Shown here one piece after another: positions 51,038 through 62,274 of a stretch of DNA of 64,000 bases (position 1 is the stretch's first letter; every line of letters begins with the position of its first letter). Origin of the DNA: Macrostomum hystrix (Eukaryota; Platyhelminthes; Macrostomidae). Under the pieces are notes generated by a model. It saw only the letters and a list, made by a program, of their open reading frames with translations, searched no databases and was not told the DNA's origin. The position numbers and the translations under genes are program-made. Location: contig CATNEN010000001.1 in NCBI GenBank assembly GCA_950097015.1, positions 15,555,001-15,619,000 on the forward strand, given 5' to 3'.

Positions 51038-54000
51038 TCAGTCCTGCCTTCGCGGTGAGTCTCCCAGCCTGGCCCGAATGTTGCTCAGGCGGCCCTGCAT
51101 TCGCTTCACTTTGCGCAGCATCTGCGGCATCAACCGCTCCGGATCTCCGAGTTCAGCTTCGCCGACCAGCTTCGCCCGTTGGCCGCGCATAGCGAAGGCC
51201 TGCAGCGTCAGGAAGTAGATAACGCGGTGCTTGCTGAAAGTCCGCCTGCGGAGGACTATTTCAGTGTGGCGCAGTGTCTCCCAGGCCGTCACCAGCCAGC
51301 GGGCGACCTCACCGAGGATACTCAGCGGAGGCGGCAGGGGTGAGCGGACCATGAACTCTTCGAGCAGATCGTATCTTTCAAACTGCCACATGGCCATTGA
51401 CTTCTTGTCGATTTCATCCACCGTCTTTGAGAATGACGCGACGATAAGGTTCAACAGCAACGTCGACACTATTATGATGTAGATGCACATCACAACGTTG
51501 GGCACAAGAATCTGACCGAGCGGGTGGGGACACTTCTTGCTGTCCGAGCAGTCCTTGCCAGACACCAAGTCAGAGCTATATTCGCCGACCATTGCGTAGA
51601 AGGTGATTTTGAACATGCTTTGAAATATGTCGGCGCCTGAGGTTTGCGTCGGATTGCCCATGTAGTAACCGTTTGGAAAGAGCAGGGAATGAATGACGAT
51701 GCCAAAGCCGAACATCATGATGGCCAGCATGATGAGGAACGGCACGAAGTCGCGAGTTATCATGACGGAGATCATCTTGAGCTTGGGTCCCAGCGTTTCC
51801 ATCACCGTCGACACGTAGAGCAGACGCATCCAGTAAACTAAGCAGGCCATCTGAAGGATGAACCGGGTCCACCAATAGTACATGTCCGTGAATACATACG
51901 TGTAGCTGTCAGTAGCGGTGTTTTTGAGCATCGGCATTCGCATACAAAATCCGACAAAGCTTAGCGTCAGGCCCAGCGTGTCCAGAATGTTCCAACCATC
52001 CGTGATGTGGTTCAGAACCGATCCGTTAATCCTGGCGTGGTTTATCTCGTGCAGCTCTTCCAAGAAGAAGCCGAGAAGGAACAAGTATACTATTATCTCA
52101 GCAACAGAAATCTGGTACTCGAACTTTGCTACCACAATGTAGGAGAAAAAGCTGATGAATATAATGTGAGCCAAGATGTGGTAGTGAAACTTAACGGCAG
52201 GAGTAAAGTAGAAGCCGAACATGGTCCGCACGTACAGGCCGAGAGCATTTAGGAGCAGATTTCCTCTGACTGGTTTCCCAGCTTCGTGCAGAATCGTCTC
52301 TTGCCAAACTGCGCCGTCCTGGTCAGGCCGAGCTGGTGCTTTGCTATTCAGCTTGCCAGGTCTGCTGCGTCGGGAGGTGTTCCCCTCCTGCTCATCCTCG
52401 GTCTTTTCCTCGGTTTCATTGCCGCTGTCCTCCGGATCGTCAACCTCGTCCTCTGCTCTTGGAACCGCCACAGCCTCAATGCGGTCGGTGTTTCCCGTCT
52501 CTCCAGGCGGGCTGCCCTCCAGATGGCAGGTGGCAATCCACAGCTTGCGCAACAGGATGAAAAGCAGCGGGTTGAATGGCAGCAGGCCGAGAAGAATGAG
52601 GAACTCCCGATACAGAGATCCGGTGTGGTACAGACGCTTGAACCACTCGCGATCCACGCTGCCCTGCACAGCCTGCATGACCATGAAGGAGTCGCTCTGG
52701 CCGTGACTGGCAAGGCCCATGCAGGTGAGCTCGCCATACACTGGCAAACGCTGGCGGATGAAATTAATGGCAACCATCTTCTTTTCGCTGGTATCGATGG
52801 TATTTACGGAGCGCACCAGAGACATGCAGATGCTTTCCACTCTGTCAGCCACCTGCTCCATGGTCTTCTTAGTTGGTCGAGGAATGCCTGAGATGACTTG
52901 CAGCTTACGCAGCAGTGCCACGCAGAACAGCCCATTGGGTAGAATGTCAAACTGCTCGCTTTTTAGCAGCTCCTCAGTTAGGTGGAACCTCCCTGACATC
53001 ACCGACCAGACGCTGAGGGTTCGCGTTGGATCGCGCAGGAACTTTCTGTCCTTGTCCTCAATTGGTTCGATAACGGGCAATTTGAGTCGATTGTGAAAAA
53101 ATTTGAGCATGAGGTCAGGTCGCCAGGTGCCACGCTCTTTGTCGATGAATGTCCTGTGCATGAGGGCCACCATTCCGGTCGAGCCGATTTCAGAGCAGCT
53201 CTCGTACATGACCTCAATGTTATCCTCCAAGTACTTTTGGATCTTCGGCCAGAGAGTAGATGCGAACATGATGGTCGCTAGCAGCTCCACGTCTTCCCTG
53301 AAAAGCACTAGCCTGCGCACCATCTGGGCGAATGTTTCCACGCAGTCTGCATCGAGGAGCATCTGCGAAAGATGATTTGTTGCAATCAGTTGCACGACGC
53401 GCCGGAATTCGATGAAGTCGATGCGCGTATCCGCAGCGATGCGATCTACAATTTGCTGCTTCTGTTCTTCGGAGAGCTTCTCAACCTTGAGTTGGCCTGT
53501 GAAGAGGACTGGGCTCTCAACAGGATTTTCCATGTCATCGTCGATTGCGTCCAGCACCTGCAGCACACGATTAAAGTGCTCACAATCGACCAATGAGTTG
53601 ATATTTTCGCAGTCGTCAGGGACCATAGTCGCGAAATAGTCGGCAAGGCCTGCCAAAGTGTTTTGGTTGCCCATCCGCAGGACAATGTCCATCGGCGTGT
53701 GCCGGTCGTCGTCATAATTGCGCACACTGGCTCCGCGCTCCATTAGCAGCGTCATCAGCGGCAGTGACTGCGCCAGCGCTGCATAGTGCAGCGCAGTTCG
53801 GTTGCTTGCACCGCGTGCGTCGACATCGGTGGTGCCCTCTATCAAGAGTCGCGCAACATCCTCCTGACCGTCCTGGCAGGCCTGGTGCAGCGGCAAGTTG
53901 CCAGCCTCGTCTGGCAGGTTGCAATTCGCTCCGGTAGTCATCAGCATCTGGATTAGACGCGGCTCTTCAACCAAACAGGCCACGTGAAGGGGCAGCTGGA

Positions 54001-54361
54001 TGTCCTCATCGGGCTCGTTCGGATCGAAGCCAATAGAGAGCAGATACTCAGTAGCAGCGATCGCCTTTGCTCGAATGGCTGTGTGCAGGCAGTTCTTCCT
54101 GGTGCTATCCCGATGGCCCATATGCTTCAGACTGTTCCCAGCCAGGCTATACAGCAGCTGCAACACATCCGGGCGATCCTCACGACTAGCCAGAATGCAC
54201 ATCGGCGTGCCGCGCATCAACGTAGCCGCGCCAGTGATGTACTCCGGACTGCGCTCTAAGAGGCTGGACAGCTGCTCTAGCTCAGCATTGTAGTAGGCCT
54301 CCAGTACAATGTCGCCAGTTGTTCGGCTCAGAGTCCGGGGTCTTTCGCGCCAGGCATCCAT
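51038..54361 (-). CDS. Ankyrin-repeat TRP cation channel, TRPM/TRPS-like, intronless
   Basis: Single open frame of 1107 codons. Residues 80-240 hold about five ankyrin repeats (NCLHTAIRAKAIAATEYLL, LPLHVACLVEEPRLIQML, NLPLHQACQDGQEDVARLL, TALHYAALAQSLPLMTLL, HTPMDIVL). Residues 250-620 form a helical pre-channel region, 636-660 a very acidic loop, and about 700-980 six membrane segments with a pore loop near MFKITFYAMVGEYSSD (916-931). The TRP-helix block MWQFERYDLLEEF (991-1003) followed by SPLPPPLSIL matches TRPM VWKFQRYQLI...RPVLPPPLI. Classical TRPM channels have a SLOG-type N-terminus rather than ankyrins, so this could belong to the invertebrate TRPS (soromelastatin) lineage or a lineage-specific TRPM; that assignment is inference. 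Unlike both neighbouring host genes it has no introns. It converges with AMT. Confidence 0.9.
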   Translation of the reverse strand: MDAWRERPRTLSRTTGDIVLEAYYNAELEQLSSLLERSPEYITGAATLMRGTPMCILASREDRPDVLQLLYSLAGNSLKHMGHRDSTRKNCLHTAIRAKAIAATEYLLSIGFDPNEPDEDIQLPLHVACLVEEPRLIQMLMTTGANCNLPDEAGNLPLHQACQDGQEDVARLLIEGTTDVDARGASNRTALHYAALAQSLPLMTLLMERGASVRNYDDDRHTPMDIVLRMGNQNTLAGLADYFATMVPDDCENINSLVDCEHFNRVLQVLDAIDDDMENPVESPVLFTGQLKVEKLSEEQKQQIVDRIAADTRIDFIEFRRVVQLIATNHLSQMLLDADCVETFAQMVRRLVLFREDVELLATIMFASTLWPKIQKYLEDNIEVMYESCSEIGSTGMVALMHRTFIDKERGTWRPDLMLKFFHNRLKLPVIEPIEDKDRKFLRDPTRTLSVWSVMSGRFHLTEELLKSEQFDILPNGLFCVALLRKLQVISGIPRPTKKTMEQVADRVESICMSLVRSVNTIDTSEKKMVAINFIRQRLPVYGELTCMGLASHGQSDSFMVMQAVQGSVDREWFKRLYHTGSLYREFLILLGLLPFNPLLFILLRKLWIATCHLEGSPPGETGNTDRIEAVAVPRAEDEVDDPEDSGNETEEKTEDEQEGNTSRRSRPGKLNSKAPARPDQDGAVWQETILHEAGKPVRGNLLLNALGLYVRTMFGFYFTPAVKFHYHILAHIIFISFFSYIVVAKFEYQISVAEIIVYLFLLGFFLEELHEINHARINGSVLNHITDGWNILDTLGLTLSFVGFCMRMPMLKNTATDSYTYVFTDMYYWWTRFILQMACLVYWMRLLYVSTVMETLGPKLKMISVMITRDFVPFLIMLAIMMFGFGIVIHSLLFPNGYYMGNPTQTSGADIFQSMFKITFYAMVGEYSSDLVSGKDCSDSKKCPHPLGQILVPNVVMCIYIIIVSTLLLNLIVASFSKTVDEIDKKSMAMWQFERYDLLEEFMVRSPLPPPLSILGEVARWLVTAWETLRHTEIVLRRRTFSKHRVIYFLTLQAFAMRGQRAKLVGEAELGDPERLMPQMLRKVKRMQGRLSNIRARLGDSPRRQD

Positions 54362-54950
54362 GCGCTCTAGTCGAATAGCAAGAAACTATAGCTAGATAAT
54401 AGTTTTCAGAGAACTTCTAACTAAAAATTGAGGCGCTTAAAATTGGTGGAACGACTGCAATGCAGCTAGTCTCAAGACTATATAAAAAGCCAAGATGTCG
54501 GCTTGGCTCACTCTATACTTATCTGGACCCCCCAATGTGCAACTTGCCCAACCCCCGTAGTCAGCTTTTCTTATCCAAGCACGTGCACAATAGATTGGTC
54601 ACCTTTTGCACAATTGCCATTCTCTTCCAACTTTACCCCACTTGTCCTCCACTGCAGCAACAACACAAAAGATTCTAGTACGAGCTGTTATAAAATGATT
54701 CAATGTCGCAATAGCTTTGTTGCCTTTTCTACGAGCTGCGCAGTGCTCTATCTAATTAGTCGTATGCCTAACTATAGCTGCATGATTCAATTTCATTTGG
54801 TTTTCACATCTTCGTCTGAACTCATGCGCAAGCAGCTATAGTTGCTCTCTCCCCCCTCTCTCTGCTTGTCTCTGTTTTAATGCGACAGTTCTGATTTTCA
54901 ATATGCAAAATGTTGTGTAAGACAACATTCCGGTAGACATGTACTTTCAT
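54362..54950. other. Upstream of the TRP gene
   Basis: Presumptive promoter/5' UTR on the minus strand. A CT-rich tract (54844-54880) is the only low-complexity feature. No element recognised. Confidence 0.35.
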
Positions 54951-54969
54951 AACGGATTTACTTTGATTA

Positions 54970-55400
54970 CGTCTAGGTCAGCAGTCCACGTGCGTCAGCA
55001 GCAGGACGTCTGGACAGACTCGGGGCAGTGCTCTTCGGCCAGAGGTGGGCCCTCTCGTACAGGGCCTCGGACCCGACGTTATCGCCTGCTTTGAAGTGCA
55101 CACGGAGCAGCCCCGAGTGCGCCGAGTCCAGCAACCGAGACCACGGAATAGAGATAAACAACTATTTCCAGCCGGGTAGAAATTGAGCTGTCCGCTGCGC
55201 CAGCGATCATGGCCACGGGAATTATGCAGACTGCGGCGCCTGAATTCCGGTGTCTCTGGATCCAGAGAATCTGTGACAAACTTGGCCATCGCAGCCACCG
55301 GGGCGCCCATTGAGATTCTAACTGGCGATTCCGGCTGCTGGTTTTTGGGTTCAGCTGGTGGCTGTGGCTGAGCTCGCGTTGAGTGAGGTTGCCTTGAGAA
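54970..55400 (-). other. GC-rich dispersed repeat fragment with coding-like composition
   Basis: Locally GC-rich. On the minus strand, near 55030-55130, one frame reads HSGLLRVHFKAGDNVGSEAL then YERAHLWP. The block CTCTCGTACAGGG ... GCGCCGAGTCCAG also occurs in AMT intron 2 (42965-43170). No full gene, start or splice structure could be assembled, and no family was recognised. It is probably part of a repeated or transposon-derived sequence. Confidence 0.45.
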
Positions 55401-57753
55401 TCGGATGGCTCTGCCGATAACGGTCAGCGAACACGCTGTGGCGGCTTCGCTTTAAGAGACGGCTCTAAGATGTAAATCAAAACGATTTTGGATATGAAGA
55501 AGTGAGAATATTATTATAAAGCTTTAACACATTGTTTTAATTTCTCTGAAGCAGGAAGGCTTCGAATTTTCATTAAAAGTCTCAGTCATCGCTCGCTGCA
55601 GTACACCGGCCGGGAGTGTCACTTAGTCGTTTAAAAACTGGATAAATAAAACAGTGTGGAATATTAATCTATATATTGTTTTAGTTTTAACCATTTTAAT
55701 ATAAATTTATGCTTTCAGATTTCTAGTCATTGTTTTCATTCCGTCCTTTCCATGTCCACAGAGGATTCCGCAAAGAAGCGCTTTGTGGCAGTTTCTGGCA
55801 ACAAATGGCGTGTTCATTGGCATGTCGAAATGGCAATACCGTATTAGGAATACCGTATGTTGCAAAATTTAATGGATTGTAATGGAAAATTTACAATCCT
55901 AATTTACATTGTTATGTGAAGTCAATTTGCCACAGAATTTTTTCGTTATTCCAGTTTTGGAGCACTCAAGAAGAGATACTACATATACATTTTAAATATA
56001 AATTAGTTTATCCTCTTCTGGATTTCTAAATCCGCACGGTGAGCGCTCGCACTTATTAGGCATAATGCCGATGCAGGGGCGTATGCTGTGGGGGGGTACG
56101 GGGATATATCCCCCCATTTCCCAAAATTTGGGTCGAATATTTTAGGTGGGAATTTCCATTTTCATTACTGTTTTGGCAATTTGCTGACATATGAGATATG
56201 ATTGAAAAAAAAATTCAAGATGCAATATACTTTTAAATTGCAATACATCTACTACATCTACAGTGTGCATGTACTACAGGCTAGCTACTTTATTATTATT
56301 CATTCATTGTATAGTTCTATGGGTTATAAGTGTATAACGTGTAATTTTCCAACGGGTTTAGTTCGTGTATGTCTATTAATTAAAACAAGGATACACAACA
56401 AACAGCACGAGAAAACATGTACTTATTGTACTTAGTCAATTCCCAGAGGCCTAGAGGACATTATTTAGTCCGGTATGTTTATATTTCTGCTGGTTATCCC
56501 CCAAACTAAATTCCAGCATACGATACGCCAAGTCTGTGCCGATGTCTTAGCTACACGTTCTAGCAATCCGCCATTCGCTGGATACATTTATCTTTCGTCA
56601 ACTGTAAAAAAGAAGGTAAGTGACTATGAAATGCATTTAATATTGTATATATTGTAATATTTTAATTGTAAGTTATGTCCAAGTGCATAACTTCAACAAG
56701 ACCAAGTATATTTGCAAGCTTAAAACCAGAAAATAACTGTAAGGCTAGGCCTAGTAATCTTGAATCTGACTCAAACAATTGCCTTTTGAGTTTTGTACAT
56801 GTCGCAGACTGGCAACTTAAATTGAAATCCAAATTTGTGGGCTTCTTTAACTCCCAAATTCTTTGGGTATTCCAATTGACTTCAAACCTCACTTAAAGTC
56901 AATGGTTGTGGTTCTAGTGTCTTGTGGACATTGTCAACCTACTGTCTTTTTTAGCTTACCTGTAGCTTTAAAAAATTACATGTTAAATATTGCATGCAAG
57001 TTTACTGGTTTTTAATGAAAATCTAAATTTAAACTAGTGCAACTTTACCTTAGGTTTTTAGTGAATTAAAAAATGTCATAGGGCCCTGTCTTCAAATTGC
57101 TATTCTGCTGTTTACCTCCAATTATTTAAGAAATTAAGGTTTATTCACTTTTTGAAATTTACTAGTGTAGGGCCCACTCCCAGTAGGGTTATATTTAACT
57201 TATATTTAATGTTTTTCTAGGTAGTGATTTGCATGTGTTTGTGCGGCAAGACACTTTAATACTAAATTGTCATTACCAGGTTAGATTAAATAGATAAGTT
57301 AGATAAGTCGGGTTACCAATCAACTAGAGTTGCCCAGTCAATCACATAGTCTGAATTCTAATATAGCTTGGCTTTGTCTCAATAGGGAATGTATGAAATG
57401 AGTAAGAAACTTTTAACACGAGTAAATAAGACACTTTTAAAAACAGGAGTGAGCGCATAACTCAGGTTGCTTTCTCCTCAATTTCTTGTATTTATACAAT
57501 AAAATTGGGGTGGCATACCTCACTAAAACATGGACTCATTTAAACAAACAGAAATGTTATGGTAAAATATTATATTGTGCCAATTGGCTATCCTGCATTT
57601 TCGTTCGTTAAATTATTTTTTCACGTGGAATTAATTTTACATGATCTCACGAGTTCAGCACAGGCAATAAAAAATATTATGGGACATGCAGAACACCCGA
57701 AAAGTTTAAGAAAGTTTGTTATAGTCAAGTCAGTTTAAACGTTAGTCTCCGGA
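55401..57753. other. AT-rich intergenic region with possible transposon end
   Basis: At about 56076, GCAGGGGCGTATGC is followed by GGGGGGG and a hairpin-like GGGGATATATCCCC, which resembles an end of a non-autonomous DNA transposon. No partner end was found. Small open frames at 56202-56435 and 56475-56657 lack features. The rest of the stretch shows nothing recognisable. Confidence 0.4.
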
Positions 57754-58041
57754 TTACACTGGGTAGTAATGGGTCACCCAGTACAGAAAGTTGCCGAAAT
57801 GATGCTCATTTGGGTAGAGCCGGCGCCACAGGAACTCCTGCAGGTGCGACTCGAAGAGCCCATCGCTGGTACCGTGCCCCTGACGCAGCTTGGACTTGCA
57901 GTGCGCCCAGCTGCCCTCGATTGTTTTGGTGTGCACTGTCGGGTCCTGTGGGTCCACAAAATTGAGTCAATGGTTGACACTCGCATGGTTGAAGCCCATG
58001 GCAGCCATAGTCAGGAAGGTGTCCAGTGTACGCCGGAATGA
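57754..58041 (-). pseudogene. Merlin/ISXO2-like DDE transposase fragment, broken
   Basis: Minus-strand reading gives LDTFLTMAAMGFNHASVNH, an in-frame TGA, then LNFVDPQDPTVHTKTIEGSW, AHCKSKLRQGHG and HLQEFLWRRLYPNEHHFGNF, ending TAA at 57754. This matches the C-terminal part of ISXO2-like transposases (motif order NHSxNFVDPxTGVHTNTIEGxW...HLxEFLWRR), which in animals belong to Merlin elements. The glutamate of the TIEG motif is kept. The stop replaces the Ser of NHSxNF, and nothing N-terminal to about 58041 continues the frame, so this is a dead fragment. It lies 170 bp downstream of the hAT-like gene. Confidence 0.75.
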
Positions 58042-58054
58042 AAATTAAGAAAAA

Positions 58055-58175
58055 ATGTTGTGTACGCCAAAATTAAAAAGCCCTAAAAAAGCGCTTTTTG
58101 ATGTACGCTAAAATTGAATAGCCCAAAAAAGCATACGCCAAAATTGAGGACCCAAAAAAACGCAGCAATTTACAG
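58055..58175 (+). repeat. Short degenerate tandem repeat beside the Merlin fragment
   Basis: Three to four imperfect copies of TACGCCAAAATTGA...GCCC followed by AAAAAA, about 35-43 bp each, between the Merlin fragment and the hAT-like gene stop. Confidence 0.6.
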
Positions 58176-58211
58176 ATTTAAAATTTACGTATTAATTACC
58201 CATTAAAAAGT

Positions 58212-61200
58212 TCATTTGTTTTCAGACAACGATTGTGACAGAGACTTATCGGCTCTGACGAACGGACACCGACTACCCTGTTCCCGGCACCGATCAATCA
58301 CTTTGCTAGATTCATACTTCTTGCAAGCGCGGGCTTTGGGGTCGAAGAAGAGTGGTCCACGGTGTTGCCGCAAGCTTCTTTGACTGTCACCAGTGTAATA
58401 AAGTTTCGCAGCTCGTCCCAAGAGTCGCTCATTGGCACTGGTACCCACTGGCGGCAGCATCCAGCGCAGCTTCGTTCTTACCTCGAGCGTGTCGTTGAGC
58501 TGACCGCCGATTTTTTGCTGCGAGCGCATTGTCGCGTAGTAGGATTCGACAATCGCTTCTAAAAAAACGAAAGTTTCCATAATTACAAAGTATTAAAATT
58601 CTGCATACCTAAAACTTTTCAGACTAGCTCATGCTCACCTGTGCCGCCGCGGTGAAGAGCAAAGTCGAGCAACAGACACGTGGCTTGACCAGCGCGGGAA
58701 TAAACCCGAGGGTCCTTGTAAAAAGCCGCGTATACTGCTGACTCGTTAAGCGTGGCGCAGACAGACTCGCCTGGCTCTGTAGTCAGTCGCAGTCGAAGCG
58801 CCAGATCGCCTGACTTGCGGGGTTCCGCAGAGACCTTAATAATGCGACCCTGTACAGCAGGTGTGAGCCAGTTATCTTGGCCGTCGCCTGAGATGAATGC
58901 CTCGTGAATAGTCGTGATAAAAGCCTCCAAATACTTCCGTGATAGGGACGACTTCACGTGCGGTGCGAGACGCTCGTGCTTTTCAGCAAGGCGGACGAGG
59001 TGCTTCATCTCAACGGCATGAGTTGCATTCTCGACTGCCTCTTCGATGTCCTCGGCAGTCAACAGGCTAACGGCAGATGCTGCATCCAGGACAATTGACG
59101 GATCCCTGACGCAGCATTTCTCCAATCGCGCAAGAAAGGAGCGGTGCAGGCTTGAAGCCAACTGGACTAGGTCCTGGAGAGAATTATAAATATATATAAG
59201 TGCGTTAATACACTAATCATGACATGACAGAAGTTTATACTTTTACACAGTAGCGGTGTTAAAACTCAGAGTTAAAAATTACCCGCTCCATATCCTGGGA
59301 CTCTCGGAGTTGCCAGTCGACCCTGCTGCTTGGCCTACCGGTGCGTTGGTTGCCTCGAGCGGTCACCGTGGGCTTGTCCGGCAGTACAAGCCATCCGCCC
59401 ATCAATTCGACCGATTTGAATGAGCCTCCCGGTTTGATGGACTCATAGAAGGGCTGTAAAAATTGAAGTGAAGTAGGAAAGAAATGAATACGCAAATTTA
59501 AGCCCTTTAAATATAATTTAAGCCCTTACATATAGGCCCAAATCATTTACCTGCAGTCGTGGGTAATCCTCAACTCGGAAAACCTCTGAGCGATTAGCAA
59601 AATGCTTCGCTACCCGATCGGCCAGCACGGAAACCTTCCAGTGAGGAAACTGGAGGTTCTGAGCCACTTCCATCAGGGAGACTAGTGGACCAAAAAGGTC
59701 CTGCAGGCACAGCAAGTCAAAAACGAAGTCGCTTCCGAACATTGCATATTGCGACTCTTCGTCATCAGAGCAGCACGGATTTTCTGCTCGAAATGCGGTG
59801 TGCAGAGCGGCGTAAGTTGCCTCAATGGCGGACCACTGTCTAAAAAAAGAAGCGTAGTGGGAGGACATTAAATAAATTTTTTTTACGCTTTTCATCACCA
59901 TTTTTATTAGACTATTTATTGATAATAGCTGGTACTTACTTGATTGCAGAGCTCGTGAAACGCTGGGCTGCGAAATGCGACATCGCTCGAGCTGAACCGT
60001 CTGACGCCTCTTTCAGTGCTGCCTTACCACGACCATGGCTGAAATAAGTAGCAAAAAAATTCGCTCGCTTTATAAACCGGCGCAATGACTCCCCATCAGG
60101 TCCATCGCGAACATCAGTGACGGCCAGATTCAAGTAGTGTGCCGCATCCCACATCACAGGAATCTTTTCGACGTCATCGACAGGGGCCCCGAGCTCGGTC
60201 CGAATAGCGCGGCAGAATGTGCCAGCTTGGTACTGGCCATCAGCGACGATACCCATGATGCTTGCAGTGGGCGTCTTCAACACCTGATAGATTCAAAATG
60301 ATAAAATTAAGCACTCGTCTAATTTAAAGTTTAAAACTGTTAGAATCCCTTCAATCGTCCAAAAAATAATACGTTAGTGACGGTTACCTTAAGTGTCTGC
60401 ATTAGTCTTTTGGCCAGGGCTTCCCCATCTGCTTGCATTGCAAAGTCGTACACAGCAGGTGCACCCGCAGGAATCGCTACGGCTTCGCCATTTTCGCAGC
60501 GAGCTAGAAGGAGTGCCGCCTGATTCGTTGTGCGGCCTGGGGTGCTTTTGTCGCAGGTGATGGTCAGCAGAGGCGGCTGTCCAGTCGAAGGCAGAGGACA
60601 CCGCAGAAACTCTGCACTTTCGTCGTTTACGCAGGCGTCTAATAACTTCCAAAGTTCTTTGCAGAATGCACTGTGTAAGGAGGGAGGGTAGGTGAAATGA
60701 CAAAGTTATTATTTATTAAGTATATCTGATTGCATTTAAATAAATTTATTTAGATATGTTTGCAGGTAAACTTACAAGCCATGGCCAATCTGACCAACTT
60801 CACAATCAGACGCATCGAGCAGACTCATTAGAGTCTCGTAATGCGAACCCGCAGCAGCCATTTCAATTGTCGCAATAGCACAGCGGAGAAGGGTGCGCAC
60901 AACCTTGCCTTGTGCCGTCTGTTGTACGACTTCGGTTCGGTAGTCCTTCACAGCCGAATAGTGGGTCTTGCTTGTCGAACAGTGGTTTACGAGTTCATTG
61001 CGAAATTTGGAGAACTCGTCCACACCACTTAGCAAACCTGCGACTCGTTCGGCTGAAAGTCGTAGCCCTCTGCTGAAGGACTTATTCTTTTCAGTGGTGG
61101 TGGGGTTCCTGGAAAAGTGAAAAGCTCGGTACATTAACACCCTAAGTACTTCTTTAAGTCTATCCCGTCTAAACGGACTCTACATACAGTACATATAAAA

Positions 61201-61255
61201 AACATTCGACTTACAGAATGCTGTAGATTTGCTCGGCTGTACAGTTGGTAGGCAT
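58212..61255 (-). CDS. hAT-like transposase-derived protein (KIAA1586/ZNF862-type), 8 exons
   Basis: Exons (minus strand): 61255-61215, 61108-60776, 60670-60388, 60283-59940, 59839-59551, 59453-59283, 59173-58639, 58558-58212. All junctions are GT-AG and all phases agree, for 780 residues ending in a stop at 58212. Start ATG at 61255 gives MPTNCTAEQIYSIL. An RNase H-like fold is suggested by LTITCDKSTPG (Asp165), IMGIVADGQYQ (Asp234), VMWDAAHYLNLAVTDVRD and a C-terminal GGTEAIVESYYATM block, which resembles the hAT dimerisation/catalytic end. This block order is that of domesticated hAT relatives such as KIAA1586 and ZNF862; no zinc finger is visible. The frame is fully open, so it is either a recently active intron-containing element or a host gene. 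The family call is from memory of motif order and should be verified. Confidence 0.75.
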
Positions 61256-61569
61256 CAGTTTCGACTTGCTGTCGATAACCTCTCACTGTCTCCCCTGTGT
61301 CCGATAATAATGAACGTACACGCGTCCTAGTTATGCAACTCACAAACTGTTGTGGAATATTAAAAGTAGAGAATTTAGAATATGGAGACGGAGTTTTCGC
61401 AAGTGAGGTGGGGATCCTTTTTTCCTGATCTCTTCGGGAAGAATAAAAGTAATGGTTTGTGGATAATGGAGGCTGCGATTATTTTTGTCCTAGAAGCCCC
61501 CTCTTGCATACTACTGAAGTAAGGAGGGTCACTGTCAACAACACTATATAAAGGCACAGAAACCCACAG

Positions 61570-61880
61570 AAACCCACTTGCGGCCGCCCCGATGACGAGG
61601 GCGGCTGCGGCCTTGGCGAGTGTGCTGCTGGGGATGTGGGGGAGGGTGTGCTGGGCCTGGGCTGGGTTGGGGAGGGATGGGACGGGCTGGACCGGGGGGT
61701 TGGCCGACTGGAGCAGGGGTGGTGAAGGTGGGTTGTGGGCCTGGGTTGGGTTGAGGAGGGATGGGGCGGGCTGGATGGGGGGGTTGGCCGACTGGGGCAG
61801 TTGGTGAAGGTGGGTTGCGGGCCGTGAGCTGGTTGGGGAGGGATGGGGCGAGCTGGACCGTTGGGTTGGCGGGGAGAAGA
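61570..61880 (+). repeat. G-rich imperfect repeat, about 84-bp unit
   Basis: Three to four imperfect units with TGGCCGACTGG landmarks 84 bp apart (61701, 61785) and many GGGTTGGG / GGGATGGG runs. The Pro-rich open frames of 120-192 codons on the minus strand (61375-62012) exist in all three frames, so they reflect base composition. The G runs could form quadruplexes. Confidence 0.7.
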
Positions 61881-62086
61881 GGGCGGACTGGGGCAGGCCC
61901 CACCAAATGAAATTGCTATCCCTTGTCTCAGCCATCCTATGATCCTTTGGCATAAACCTGAAGAGGGCATCACCCCATGAACCACCATTTGAATTCCCTG
62001 CCGATGCCCCACCTTGAAATCACGACCATAGCGACTTAACTACTAATTTCCACTAATGAAAACAAAATCTGCTCCCCCTTCCGCAG

Positions 62087-62199
62087 ACATCGAACTGTCT
62101 CCGGGCCAGGAGGAAGCTTTTGGAGCCATGATACTCAATGCCCTGAAGGGCCCTGTCAGCCTGGCCATGGCGGCACCACTCTCGCCGGTGCGGTAATGG
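62087..62199 (+). CDS. Possible terminal exon of an unidentified plus-strand gene
   Basis: After CCTTCCGCAG (possible acceptor) an open stretch reads IELSPGQEEAFGAMILNALK and GPVSLAMAAPLSPVR to TAA, with coding-like codon use. No upstream exon was found in the window and no family was recognised, so this is weakly supported. Confidence 0.22.
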
Positions 62200-62274
62200 C
62201 CAAGTTATTGCGCCAGTAAGGCGCAACGAACACCAATGAACTATGAATAATGAACTAGATGAATCGAGTGGCAC

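Noticed and set aside
53372-54293. Plus-strand open frames opposite the TRP gene
   Set aside because: Antisense shadows of the strong coding frame on the minus strand, without domains of their own.
61375-62012. Proline-rich minus-strand protein of 120-192 residues
   Set aside because: Open in all three frames across a G-rich repeat; no consistent frame preference and no splice link to the hAT-like gene.
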